A DNA stretch of 64,000 nucleotides from Naganishia liquefaciens (taxonomy: Eukaryota; Basidiomycota; Tremellomycetes; Filobasidiales; Filobasidiaceae). Below the pieces are notes generated by a model. It was not told where the DNA came from. It did no database searches and worked only from the letters and a program-made list of their open reading frames with translations. The stretch covers positions 496,001 to 560,000 of the forward strand of contig BLZA01000010.1 in NCBI GenBank assembly GCA_013423385.1, given 5' to 3'. Of the stretch, positions 45,983-57,477 are shown piece by piece. The position numbers were made by a program, and so were the translations under genes. Positions within the stretch are counted from its first letter, which is position 1. The number at the start of each line of letters is the position of its first letter.

Positions 45983-48887
45983 ATGCCGTCGGTTCGCGTG
46001 AGACAGAATACGGCCCCGGTGGCCGCTGCCAACACTCCTGGGCGACCTCGGGGTCAATTATTCACTGCCACGAGAGTTTCGTCAAATCAACAATCGACCA
46101 ATGAACAGGACAGTCAAGGTCGTGCGCAAAGCGTGAAAAGCTCCGATACCAAGGGTGACACACGGCAAGAGATAGTTCTGGGTCCGCCTGTTGCGCTTGA
46201 TAGGGCCGGAGCCGCACAAGGTAAATCATCGCAGCCAATAAAAATGATATTCTTGCTAAATGGCAGAGTGGAAAGGTCAATTGCAAACTCCATCCACCAA
46301 CAATGGGCCAGGCGACGAGAATCCATTGCGCCGGGAGACGGCGCCAGTAAGCACAGGAAGAAGGGGTTCCGAAACGGCGGAACCTTCGACGAGACGGCGA
46401 CCACGTTCACGTACGATTCAAGCGATATTCCCGCGGACGGAAGAACTCGTTCACGGACCAGGAATGGCGGAGCTGACCGAAGAACCGGAGCCCATATCGC
46501 CGACCGCAGGCCGAGGCGCTCGAGTCAGCACCGACAGCCGTCTCTCATCCGACGAGCGCACGCGCAGAGCAGAGGCGATTGCTCGTGTGCGCGGGGGATC
46601 TATTACGTCCACCTCTGGAGCCGCACCCGTAGCCATCCGTCTGCCAGGCTCGGACCAATCTCAAGTTGCGGAGGCTGTCAACCCGGTATCCTTCGTTGAG
46701 GCCGCCGAGGGGAAGAGGCGGCGCAGCGCAAGTATTACCCTCGGCTTGGCGGCGAAAACGAGGCGAAGCAATGAACGTGCACGTTTCTCGGGCGACAGGT
46801 CCCGTTCGGAATCCGTCAGTTCTGGTGCGGGTGCGGGTGCTCGTGCGCGTGCAAGGACTGTCGGCGCTGCGAGTGCGGGTAGGGGTCGCGCCGATAGTGT
46901 CGGTCTAATGAGTTATTTTGGTATCGGCAACGGGATCGAAGCCAAGTTGCAGTCTCGGGAAGAGGAGAGACGGGATCTCGAGAAGGGCATGCGCGGGTCT
47001 GGGGAATACGCAAGGGGTGAAAACGAGTTGTCTACGATGGAAGAGGCAGAGGAAGAGGGAGAACATCACGAGGACGAAGTTGTGGAGCATCTGGATGTTA
47101 TCGGTGAGAGGTTTGCCATGAGTTTTGAGGACGGGGTGCTTACTGCTCCTCAGATCCCGAGATTGCCGCGGTCTCGCATTTACAGAACTTTGCCAACTCA
47201 GTCGTTATTCCATACCTGCCTCAACTATACAGCAGAAGACCTGTCTTAGATCTGCCATCAACAGCGTAAGTAGCAACTGCTTGAGGAGCTTGAGCCCCCT
47301 CTGAAGTGACTCTGTAGTCCACAAGCAGATACAGAATTATCAGGCGGGCTTCGATCGCGTAAGGGGACAGTCTCTAGCAAACCAAACCAGGTGTCAGAAG
47401 CAAAATCATCGTCGGATAAAGCTGCAACGAAGACAGAGGATCAGACGTCGACAGGCGACGAGTCAACGGAAGAGGAGGATCCTCTGGACCAGCACGTCAA
47501 GGACGTTTTAAAAAAGAGCAAAAAGGAATGGCTCAAGCGTAGTCTCAAGGGTGTCTGGGCGTTCTTGAAGACACCGATGGGCATCATCGTTGGAATCTAC
47601 GGGTTCTTGGTCGTCTTTTGGGGAGCAGCGCTGGTCATCTTCCTGGCCGGTGAGTACCTTTCGACAAACATTGGATGATCACCAAGTTGACTGTCGGCTT
47701 CTTAGGGTGGATTCCGCTGAGTAGCAGCAATCTCAAAGATATCTGGGTCGGTGAGTCGAATCTCGCTTTCTTTTCAGTAAAACAACCGTACCTAACGATT
47801 AAACTTCAAAGAGCGATGCTCGCAGATCGTCAACGGTCTCTTTACAGTCACTGGTGTCGGCCTTATTCCGTGGCGAGTGATGGACGCCTACCGTATCTTG
47901 CGCATCTGGCAGCTTAAACGCCTCAGCATAAGACTGCGGAAAAAGAGGGGCCTACCGCCTATCCAGGATCCTGACGATCTGCCTGATCCAAAGCTGGATC
48001 CTGATTTTGTGCCTGTAAGCATGTGATGGAGTTGCCCCACGGGAAGCGCTGAAGATCTCTACTCGGTTGCTATAGGTGCTGTCTGAATATCAGCAGGCAC
48101 TTTTGGAGTATCAGCAGGAGAGGTTCATGGCCAGTCAAGTAAGCCAGCCAGCTCTTTTTCGGGCACCGGTAGCCAATCTGTACTGCACTTCAGACATGGT
48201 ACAGACCACATGCTACGGAAACACATCGTGCTTTCTCCATTAATTGGGCTCTTTGGATCTGCTTGGTACGTCTCGCCATCGGTTCGAATCTGCAACTCCG
48301 TTCGCTCAGACTGCGCTCGCCCGTCCAGCTTGTTGTTGGCAACAGTGCATTCCAGTGTATGCTCTGTGGTTGCATGTGGGGTCTGAACCGTCACCAGCGA
48401 CCTGCATGGACGACGGGCTCTTTGATTCCCTTGTCTTTCGGATGTGGTATCGCTTCGGGTATTCTCATTTGGAAAGGGTCAGTGGATCAACCGAAAGCCG
48501 CGTTTCATGAACTCGTCTGATCCGTTTGTGAATGCCCTTAGAGGCCAGAAGACCAAGAAAACGGCACAGGTGGAACACAAGCTGCGGAAAGCATTGGGCA
48601 TGGGCAGTCACGAAGATTCCATCGAGGAAAAGGAAAGGTTGCTTTCGACTTCTTCGCCAAGAACGGAGAACCGCAACTCTGGAGAATCGTACAATTCCGG
48701 TCCTGTGGCAATGAACGTGGGATCATCTGGGGTTGAGGATCCGCAGCGGAAGCTTTCAGATCGCGAGGACTCTGGTACCGCGGCCGCGGCTGATAATCCA
48801 AGGGCAAAAACCATGGGCAATAACGGTGACGAGTATGAAATGCGGGAAACGAGGCGTTTGGGATCTTCTACGATGATTGCTAGCTGA
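45983..48887 (+). CDS. Fungal DUF2985-type membrane protein
   Basis: Ten exons, 45983-46220, 46267-47103, 47154-47265, 47318-47649, 47706-47750, 47812-48014, 48076-48138, 48194-48265, 48329-48477 and 48542-48887, encode 798 aa. I recognise the conserved fungal block usually labelled DUF2985: KGVWAFLKTPMGIIVGIYGF, SQIVNGLFTVTGVGLIPWR, LSIRLRKKRGLPP, TWYRPHATETHRAFSINWAL, CMLCGCMWGLNRHQRPAW and SLIPLSFGCGIASGILIWKG. Four or so hydrophobic helices are visible between about residues 470 and 680. The first 400 residues are disordered, rich in Arg/Ser/Gly, with an Ala/Arg/Gly stretch; the C-terminus is Ser/Glu/Asn-rich. Biochemical function is not known. The first intron has two acceptors in the same phase (46266 and 46275). 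Confidence 0.85.
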
Positions 48888-49252
48888 CCTGTATGATAAC
48901 TGGTTGTATTCGGTGAGATCACATGCATAATATTTGCGACCTTGAGATGCCTAGACGGATGGAACGCCAAGCAATGAGGTCGAATTGCTAGCACAGAGAA
49001 ATGGCCGCTAGCAAGGTCATGAGCGAACAATGCAGAAACCTGCGGAATTTTCCATCAAAGTGTTGATGCGAAATGATTGCAAAGGAGCTAAACAACTGCT
49101 AAACAAGCTCCTAAACACCAGCTATCTCACTCGTGGCATTCAAACGGGGATCAATGCCTTGTCGATCAGTAGCTAGGGTTAGCGAAGACGAAGAGCAGAA
49201 TCATCGCTCCTTCACTTTGATCAGGCGTCTCGAGCTCCTCACTCTGCGGATC
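48888..49252. other. Intergenic between DUF2985 gene and MFS transporter
   Basis: 365 bp, tandem genes. In-frame ATGs at 49133 and 49157 could extend the MFS N-terminus; otherwise nothing seen. Confidence 0.4.
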
Positions 49253-51664
49253 ATGGCCCTGGGCAACCAGGCACAAGAACAGCCATCCCACTTGACGGAA
49301 TTTGCCAATGCCATAGGATCTCCGAAGACTTGGGACCAGGCCCTCAGAGACCCAATTGCCGATGAATCCGAGAAGGGCGATGCGAGTATCCAAAATGATG
49401 CTCCCCCGGTGGATGATGTAGACGGAATGGCTCAAACACAATCCGACCGCCCGCTCTCGTCTGCGCGACTGTTGATCGTTGGAGCTGGTATGACACTCAC
49501 CAGTATCATCAACGGTTGGAGTGTGATGATGACACCCATCATGCTAGAATTGTTAGCTGATGGTCTGGATCTGAAAGAACACGATCTTCAATGGACTCTG
49601 AACAGCTTTTTGCTCCCACTGGTCAGTCTCTCACTCACCTGGCCCTCTTCTGTGTGTTGATCCTCTCACCTCCGCCTACTGCTCGTAGGGCTGCTTCGCC
49701 TTGGTGGCCGGAAGAGCTAGCGACATCGCTGGTGGCAAAGCCATGTATACGATCGGAACCATCTGGGTCGCAGTGTGGACTATGATTGCCGGTTTCATGC
49801 GGAATGGTATTGCATTCTTTGTATGCCGCGGCCTGGCAGGTGTGGGTGCGTCTTTAACAATGGCGAGCAATATTCGTGAGTGTTCACGATGCGCTCGTGT
49901 TCCGGGCGTTACTTATGCACAACAATCACTCCGCTGTCGCATGCTCCTTATCCTTTTCTGCGATCTAGGCATCATTGTTGAAAACAGTGCACCGGGTCGA
50001 ACCAGAGGCATCCTGACAGGAGTCTGCGTCGCAGGATTACCGTTTGGGAATGCTATTGGCATGCTCGTATCTGGCCCGGTCGCGGAAGCCAGAGGGTGCG
50101 TGTGATTGCAAAGGATGTCAGCTTGTCAATGAATTAGCCGAGCATGCTGCGCTTGTCTTGTGACTGACATTCGCCTTGGTGTTCAAAATCTTACAGATGG
50201 CCATCTGCATTCTTTATTCTTGCCGGCGTCGCAATGTTGCCACTTCTAGCAATCTTCTTCGTCAAGAACCGACGCGTGTCGCAAGATGCGAGACGCAAAC
50301 GCATAGACTGGCTAGGAGGATTTCTTTTCACCGCCGGTTCCATTATCCTTTTCTTCTGCCTGTCACAAGCGCTTGGAGAGTCCCGGGGCTGGAGTACTCC
50401 CTGTAAGCTCTGAAAGTGCTTGCCAACCGATTGAATTGCCTCTCAGGCGAATGCAACTCACTCGAGCTCCCTGTTGAACGCTAGACATCATTGGTTTATT
50501 GACCGCTGCAGTCTGCCTTGTCTCTGCCGCAGTAGGATGGCAATATCACCTGGAATACAATACCGATTTCCCACCGATCCTCCGCATGAGCGTCATCACG
50601 CGGTACCGAGGATTACTCGGCATCATGCTAATCGTGACCGTGAGTGCCACGGTCTTCGTTCAGATCCCACCTTGGGAACTCATCGCATGGCTAGTGCATT
50701 GTGACGGCGGCTTTCGAAGGTATGGTATTTTCCGCCGCAATCTACTATCAGCAATATAAAGGACTATCGCCATCCGCTACATCGGTCAGTGCCCTCGGCG
50801 TATCCTCTTTGTTGCTCGGGGCCTAAAGACAACCCCTCGTAGCTGCACTTTCTTCCTCAGCCGCTATCGTGAGCGCCTTTGCGATCTCTATTCGGTGATT
50901 CTTGGACTTATCCGTCTCCTTCATTCCAGAGGAGTTGTCGCATGTGTCCTGCTTGGAATTATCGCGCACAAACTCCCAGCTCATTGGCTGCTATCTGTCG
51001 GCTGTCTTACGACGGGTCTAGCTGATGTGCTGTACGCCATCGTAGAAGTAAACACGTCTTACTTTGCCTACAACTTTTGGAGCCAAATCCTCGGTCCAAT
51101 AGGCGTCGACGTTGGTAAGTGCTTTGCGGGACTAAGAGCCCAGCATGTCCCCTCGCGGCTGATATCGAATGCGCGCCGACGTGAAGCGGCCGTTGTGGGA
51201 TATATCTATGTCACGAGAATGGTTTCCGAAACGGAAGTGGCAGCAACTGCATCGACGCTGCAATTTTTCAAGGTACTGGGCGTCGTCTGTGGAGCTTCAT
51301 TCTCAACTTTGGTCTATACTGGAATTGCCAGGAAACACGGAAGTAGGAAAGACGAGCTATTCAGCGAGGGAAAAAGGGACGAGTTATTGTTGGGTTTGCG
51401 CGCAGCCTTTTGGTTCTGGGCTGCGATGTCTTTTTTCGGTAGGTGCCGTGGTTTCTGCCACAGGGCGCAGGGGGAAGGAGTAGCGCTACTGACGCTGCGA
51501 TTCATTCTCTAGCGTGCTTGTTGACCATCCTTGCTCTCCGAAAAGTGAAAACGGGCCAGGACGGATCAAGCAGGGATCAAGAAGTGGTTACAAATACCGC
51601 CGTCTCGCGTACACCTACGGACGTCATTGAAGAGCCGAGGAAATGGGGAATATGTTGCCAATGA
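49253..51664 (+). CDS. MFS transporter, drug:H+ antiporter-like
   Basis: Ten exons, 49253-49621, 49689-49875, 49969-50095, 50197-50402, 50485-50639, 50695-50784, 50843-50868, 50930-51114, 51187-51438 and 51513-51664, encode 582 aa; upstream in-frame ATGs could add up to 40 residues. It is a polytopic major facilitator with a hydrophilic N-terminus. Helix 1 is LLIVGAGMTLTSIINGWSVM; the helix 2-3 loop motif is GRASDIAGGKAMYTIG, the MFS motif A (G-x3-D-x-x-G). A helix-5-like segment GILTGVCVAGLPFGNAIGML and the conserved YYQQYKGLSPSATSLHFLPQ favour a 14-helix DHA2-like exporter. Substrate unknown. The 51115-51186 intron is a stop-free multiple of three and less certain. Tandem after the DUF2985 gene. 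Confidence 0.85.
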
Positions 51665-51921
51665 AAGACGGGTCATCGCAAGATCGTCAGCATCAGGAAA
51701 AAGTATATTGTCTGACTCGAACAGCTGCTCGAAGCGGACTGTACGGACTGCCTTGGCGGCGAAGGATTAGGGCCGATGACCCACTTGTGTAGCAGAAGGT
51801 GGGTCAACGTTGGATGAGTATTTCTGTACAATGGCACCGCGGCACTGAAGCGGTCCTCGAATTCGCCACTTTGCCTCTGAGGCGCTTATAATTTCCCGCA
51901 ACGACGCGAATCGCCGCCGGT

Positions 51922-52772
51922 TCATTTGGAGGCGTTTTCCGCGTCCTCTTTAGCAAATGACAAACTAGAGACAGGTCGCGCTGAATCAGCAACAAAGTCG
52001 TTCTCAAAGACACAAGTCCTGGACTTACGATACAGAGTTGACGCAATGACGTTCATCCGTCGGCGTGCCCAGGCCCTCGCCCTTGAAGACATGTCCAAGA
52101 TGTCCGCCACCTTGTTTTGTGAGAGGAATAAGCTTTGGCTTGCATCAAGAGTCACGCGACGTACAGTTGTTGCAGACAATCTCGATACGCTCCATGAACA
52201 TGGAGCGGTCAATGTTGCGCCCGACCGCGCCGGGAATGGCTACGCAACGGAAGAGAGATTCGAGATGAGCTGAGATGACAAATAGCGAGAATACGGGAGA
52301 GATTCATACCATCGAAGAAAGCTGGCCAACCACAACCAGAGTCAAACTTGGTTGTCGATTTGTACAAGGGAGCATCACAGCCGGCACATCCTACAGGAAG
52401 AGCATCTGAGACGGGATGCGGAAATGAATGTGGAAGGTGCTTACGGTAAATACCCTCCTCCTTGAACTTGTCGTACTTTCCGGTTCCCGGGCGTTCGGTG
52501 CCCTGCTTTCGAAGAACACGGAATTGCTCGGGGGTCAACTGGGCTTGCCACTCGGAATCACTCTTCTTGACAGTCGGCTCCCGTGGAGCCTGGTCGTTAT
52601 CGATCTGGTTCTTGTTACCGAAGAGACCCATGTTGCTAGGTGTAGTGCTGAAGAGCGAAATGGATGCTAAGCCCGTTCCGGTAATTGGTAGGAGACGGGG
52701 ACTATTGATGATGCGTTGGCTTTGCTGTCGTGCGGTTCTTGCAACTTGGGAGACGATGGAGCGCTGGAGCAT
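51922..52772 (-). CDS. MSRB: Peptide-methionine (R)-S-oxide reductase MsrB
   Basis: Five exons, 52772-52445, 52390-52310, 52239-52165, 52110-52029 and 51964-51922, give 202 aa. MsrB reduces methionine-R-sulfoxide in proteins. Features: WQAQLTPEQFRVLRKQGTER, KYDKFKEEGIYRCAGC and CNNCGGHLGHVFKGEG (the two CxxC zinc pairs, about C111/C114 and C159/C162), SGCGWPAFFDGIPGAVGRN, and RHCVNSVS with the catalytic Cys at about C184. The N-terminus (MLQRSIVSQVARTARQQSQR) is a good mitochondrial presequence; an ATG at 52844 in the same frame would add a hydrophobic leader, and a later ATG (MGLFGNKN) would give a cytosolic form. The first intron (52391-52444) is 54 nt, in frame and stop-free. Confidence 0.93.
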
Positions 52773-53129
52773 GAAGTGGTCGGTGAGGAGTACGCTGATG
52801 ACGAGTATGAACAAGGACACGCTGGATTTAGCTGAGAGGTGCATCTGCGGGGCGATTCACTGAACTCACGCGAAATCCGATGCGCAATCGACGGAGGTTG
52901 GGTACTTTGGCTTGCTCCCCCGAGCATCTGGCTTGAGATCGACTGGGAGAGGTGGCGACAACGGCGAGAGATCGAGTATGACGCAAGCGGAATTTCCGGG
53001 CGCCGAGGCGGATATGCCCGAAACGAAGCGACGCAGCGGGGTGGCGATCAGTTAAGATGAAGGAGATCTTCATCAGCCCAAGACGTCGTTCGGGCATCGG
53101 TGCAGACAACGCTCCGGTGGGCGCTCATC
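52773..53129. other. Divergent promoter region, MsrB / F-box gene
   Basis: 357 bp between the preferred start codons. The alternative MsrB start (52844) lies inside. Nothing else recognised. Confidence 0.45.
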
Positions 53130-55692
53130 ATGGCCGATGGCAAGAGACGCAGGTCAGAAGAAATTGAGCCTTCGCTGGAAAAATCCTCCGGCAATCGCAA
53201 GCGGCGTCGCGTGTCTGAAACAGAATCATCGCCGACAACACGGTATTCCCACTTGAGAAAGGTGTTTGACTACCCCGAGGTTTTCCTCAACATTCTATCC
53301 TTTCTCACGGCGACAGATCTGGCCCAGTTTGAAAGAGTGAATCGGTACTGGAAGAGGATATGCACGGATCAATGGCTGTGGAAGCGCATTTATCTCGGTG
53401 AGTGGCTAACCGCCTTGTCGAGCCGTTCCATTCATTTCTGACCGCCTCTTCTCAGCTCGCTATCCATATCCGACCGGACGCCAGCAGCGCATCCTAGAAT
53501 CAAGCTCAAACTCCTCGCAAATCGCACCGCAACTTGCAGGCTTGAGTCAAAGTCTATCCAGTGACGAAGACGTTACTTCAGTCCAATCAAGCATAATCGG
53601 CCTCGACCGATTATCGCCCGACGAAAACCATTCTCAACGCCATACAGCACATTATAGCTCGGCCTCCCTCTCACAACAAGATGATATTGAATCCCAGCCG
53701 TTCTCTCGTCCGCGGATAGACTGGAAATTGCTGACCAAGATCGGCACCAACTGGGAGACTGGAACGGCCGCGCAGTATTCACTATCCCCATCACCTTCGC
53801 CAGCTCCTGGATTTGCAAGGCGCCATCCTTCAACTGTTGGTGATACGCCCACAAAGGTATCGCGTCATCTGCCACCAGGACTGTCGGATGCCCCTCGACC
53901 GATTCCTGCTGTCGGATCTACGTCAACGCCACGAGAAGCGCACCGAGACGGACGGCATCTGCTGGAGCTATCGCCGTCCTTCATCTTTGTCTCCTATCCA
54001 GACTCTCCGCTACTCCACGTACACTCGTCACAATCTGATATCGAAGTTCATGGGGAACAAGCAAAGCAGGACTTGCCATTGGCACTCATACCGCCGCCTC
54101 CGGGATGGTCCTCTCCCTCTCGACCAGATTACATTACCTGCATCAAAGTCGACAGCAACGATCCTATCGCCCAAGCTCCCTCCTCGACGCGCCGAGGCCC
54201 CGTACGTCTGGTCGTATTCTACCTGTCTGGGGGATTCGTCGTCTTGTCCGTCAATCTGGATTCGGCGCCCGCATTGACGAGCAGAAAGCCTCGAGTGATG
54301 TGGACGCGGCTGGTGGTGTATGCGCCTACAGACGTATCAAGAAGAGCGAGGAGATCTGCTTATAGCAGGCAACGCGGCGATTCAACCGTTCTCTGCGAAC
54401 TGCAGTCGCCCGTACTCGTCAGTTGCACGGAGAGATTCTATATCTCGGTTTGGCGGTTGCCGGATCTCGACGCGGACGTCTCGACGATGGACGCAGCAGC
54501 GGCTCATCGGAGACCGATATTGCTGCAGACACTTCATTCGCCCGTGTCGTTTCACCCGGCGGCGCTCAGTCTCAAACATTTGCCGCGGAATGATAAAGAG
54601 CTAGACGGTGGTGACGCCCGGAAGGAGTCGAGGAATCGGCCAGAGGCGTACAGGGCATCGCTCGCCTATTCGGTGCCGCTGTATCCGGAAAGGTGGACCG
54701 CGGCCGTTCAGGATATCAACATCACCATCCCACTTGACGATGCGTCCGGCAACGTCGAATGTGGAGAGTGTCTCCACGTGGCAAGATCCGTCATGCCAGG
54801 CACCAAGTTTCTCAGGAACCGATGGCCACTGCTCCCGCGCAGTGAGATTGTCGGTGTCAAGGGCGACCGCGCTATTGGTATCGGTCTTGGCGATACATGC
54901 TGCGTACTTGCGGGATCTGATAATCAGATCCAAGTATATCAACTTCCGGATCGGAGTCCGGAGCAAGATACCGCCGCAAGCAACCGCTGGCAACCTCCGC
55001 ATACGGCGAGCGCCACTCGTCGCGAAATTCGACACGCTCAGACGCTCTTGGCTCATTCTTCCGCTATTACCGCCATTGCCCTCAATGACGGACGATGTGT
55101 GTCCGCGGGCAATGACGGGAGGATTTTGGTGTGGCAGGTGGATCGCGCGGCCGATGTGCTTCCTGCGGAAGGAGGCGAACTCGAAGCGGAGGAAGCGGAG
55201 GAACTCGACCAGGGAGGGTGGGTCTCTGTGCGGCCTGTTTCGTCTTGCAAGTCTGCCGAGTACGGTTCGGGTCCGACGTGGAGTCATGTCGAAGTGCGTA
55301 CGCCGCGCAAGAGTGGTCCGGCGGACGCAAGCCAACGGAAGCGACGAAACATGGATCCGCCCGCGTCGCCGTTGGCAAGACCTATTGCTTCGTCATCATC
55401 GACAACACTGCATCAGCAGTTTCTGCCGGTGCCACCAGTGACGCATCCCCTGTCGCTGGCCAGCGCGGCAAGGGAGTATTTAATCAGTCCCGGCGTCAGT
55501 AAGATATCGACTGATCCTGCGGAACGTCGCGCTCAGGAGGAGGAAAGGGCTAGTCGAATCGTTGAGCAATTGGCCTTTAATGAGGAAAGAATTGTAGGAC
55601 TTGTCAGAGGCAGGGAGGGAAGTATAGCTGTGAAAGGGGAAGTCGCGAGGTCTGCGAATAGCGTCATCAAGGTGTGGAGCTTTGATGCATAG
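53130..55692 (+). CDS. F-box and WD40-like protein
   Basis: Two exons, 53130-53397 and 53456-55692, encode 834 aa. A basic nuclear-signal-like N-terminus (GNRKRRRVSE) precedes a clear F-box at about residues 47-90: YPEVFLNILSFLTATDLAQF, then RVNRYWKRICTDQWLWKRIY. After a Ser-rich linker come beta-rich segments that fit WD40 blades: LVVFYLSGGFVVLSVNLD, SPVLVSCTERFYISVWRLPD, DTCCVLAGSDNQIQVYQLPD and HSSAITAIALNDGRCVSAGN followed by DGRILVWQVD. Presumably a substrate receptor of an SCF (cullin-1) ligase. The blades are degenerate and interrupted by low-complexity loops, so the exact blade count is unclear. Substrate unknown. A long exon of more than 2.2 kb without introns is unusual here. Confidence 0.8.
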
Positions 55693-56358
55693 GTTGTAGG
55701 AAATTAGCGTTCAAAAATGTATCATCTGTTATCATGGACACGGCCTGCGATCATGAAAGCTGGGATGTCGAGCATGCATCAACGAAATTCGTCCTATCGT
55801 ACGTCCGGTGCTTTCGCATCTGTCCGGCTGAGAGTTTCCCGGCCGCGGTCATCTCCGAGTTGCATCTTCTGCCACATACCATGCACGGAAGCGCCCTTGC
55901 AGCCATGTAGTCTGGGGGGGGGCTGAGGAATCGAGCAAAAGTCGTCCAGCAAAAGTCGCGAGCCATCTGAAATTGAACAACTTTGGCTAGGGAGGCACCG
56001 AGTTGCCCAAAGTGTACGCGATACACTTAGCGCACTGCGCCTTGATTTGTCCCTGCTGCCTGATCGTTCGAGCGGATACTCACGGCAGGACTCGCTGGCC
56101 GAGTGCCGCTGCGTCGTCGCTGCCACGCCGATTGCGCACGACGGCCCGCACCCGTTCGCCGTCTGAAGTCGTCCCAACGCCTGCGACACCATCATCAACG
56201 TCCCGCGGGTGGCCCTTCTCCTCACCCGATTCGGATCACTTTTCGCTAACCTCAAGCAAAAGTGAGTCTCTCTTTCTCAAACGGACGGTCTCGACGGACG
56301 CAGGGTATCGACAAGAGGGCTTATCGTCCGCCTTTGCATTCAACAGAGTCACATCAAA
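55693..56358. other. Intergenic: F-box 3' UTR and eS1 promoter
   Basis: 666 bp with no supported gene. It includes a nine-G run at about 55915-55923 and pyrimidine-rich segments before the eS1 start, as is common for ribosomal protein promoters. Confidence 0.5.
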
Positions 56359-57314
56359 ATGGCTGTCGGCAAGAACAAGAGGCTGTCTAAGGGAAAGAAG
56401 GGAATCAAGAAGAAGGCGGTCGACCCTTTCTCGCGAAAGGGTATGTGGAGAAGAGGAATGCAGATACGGGACATGGGACTAAGCGTTCGGCGGGTTGTTG
56501 CTTCTCTTCACAGACTGGTACGACATCAAGGCCCCTTCCATCTTCGAGGTCAAGACTGTCGGTAAGACCTTGGTCAACCGATCCCAGGGTCTCAAGAACG
56601 CCAACGACTCGCTCAAGGGCCGAGTCGTCGAGCTTTCTTTGGGCGACTTGAACAAGGATGAGGACCAGAGCTTCCGAAAGATCAAGCTGAGGGTCGAGGA
56701 CGTCAAGGGCAAGAACTGCTTGACCTCGTTCTACGGCATGTCTTTGACCTCGGACAAGCTCCGATCCTTGGTCCGAAAGTGGCAATCCTTGATCGAGGCC
56801 CACTTGGACGTCCGAACCGCCGACGGATACCTCGTCCGATTGTTCGCCATCGCCTTCACCCGAAAGAACCGTCAGCAAGTCAAGAAGACTGCTTACGCTC
56901 AGTCTGCTCAGATCCGACAGATCCGAGCCAAGATGATGGAGATCATGAAGAGGGAGAGCGAGTGTGAATTGAAGGATTTGGTCCAGAAGTTCGTGCCCGA
57001 GAGCATTGGTCGAGAGATTGAGAAGGCCACCAAGGTGAGTCTCGGAGAGTGCTATGGGATAAATTCGTATGCTTATCCCGCATCATCCTCCAGGGTATTT
57101 TCCCCTTGCAAAACGTCTACATCCGAAAAGCCAAGATCTTGAAGACCCCCAAGCTCGACCTGGGCAAGCTTTTGGAGTCGCACGGTGAAATCGAGACTGT
57201 ACGTATCCGCTCATCACCGTTGCGGAGCTGCCACTGATCCTCTGTCTATCGCAGGCCGCTGGTACCAAGGTCGTCTCGGACTTCGTCGAGCCCGAGGTCC
57301 AGGCTTCCGTATAA
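56359..57314 (+). CDS. RPS1: 40S ribosomal protein eS1 (Rps1/S3a)
   Basis: Four exons, 56359-56440, 56514-57034, 57094-57198 and 57255-57314, encode 255 aa, the same size as yeast Rps1. It is a structural protein of the small cytosolic ribosomal subunit near the mRNA exit. It begins [20 protein letters not shown] with [20 protein letters not shown] over the first splice junction, then [57 protein letters not shown] and the C-terminal [20 protein letters not shown]. Arg is mostly CGA and Leu mostly TTG, the bias of highly expressed genes here. Convergent with the AONS-like gene, 163 bp between stops. Confidence 0.97.
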
Positions 57315-57477
57315 ATGGGGCGAGGAGAAGGATAGCAATATCACCTTGTATCTCTCTTAACTCTATGATACGATAGCACATGGATTTCTTGCATCTGGTT
57401 CCGTGGCTTCCGATGCGCTTCAGGACGATCTGTTTGAAGTCTTAGTGATGTACCATTGCCGACGTCTCGGTGAGCTA

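Noticed and set aside
48266-48328. GGTTCGAATC, resembling the T-arm of a tRNA
   Set aside because: It is inside an intron of the DUF2985 gene, with no acceptor stem, D arm or anticodon arm around it.
54601-55335. Open frame of 244 codons antisense to the F-box gene
   Set aside because: Arg-rich shadow of a GC-rich coding exon; no motifs and no splice continuity.
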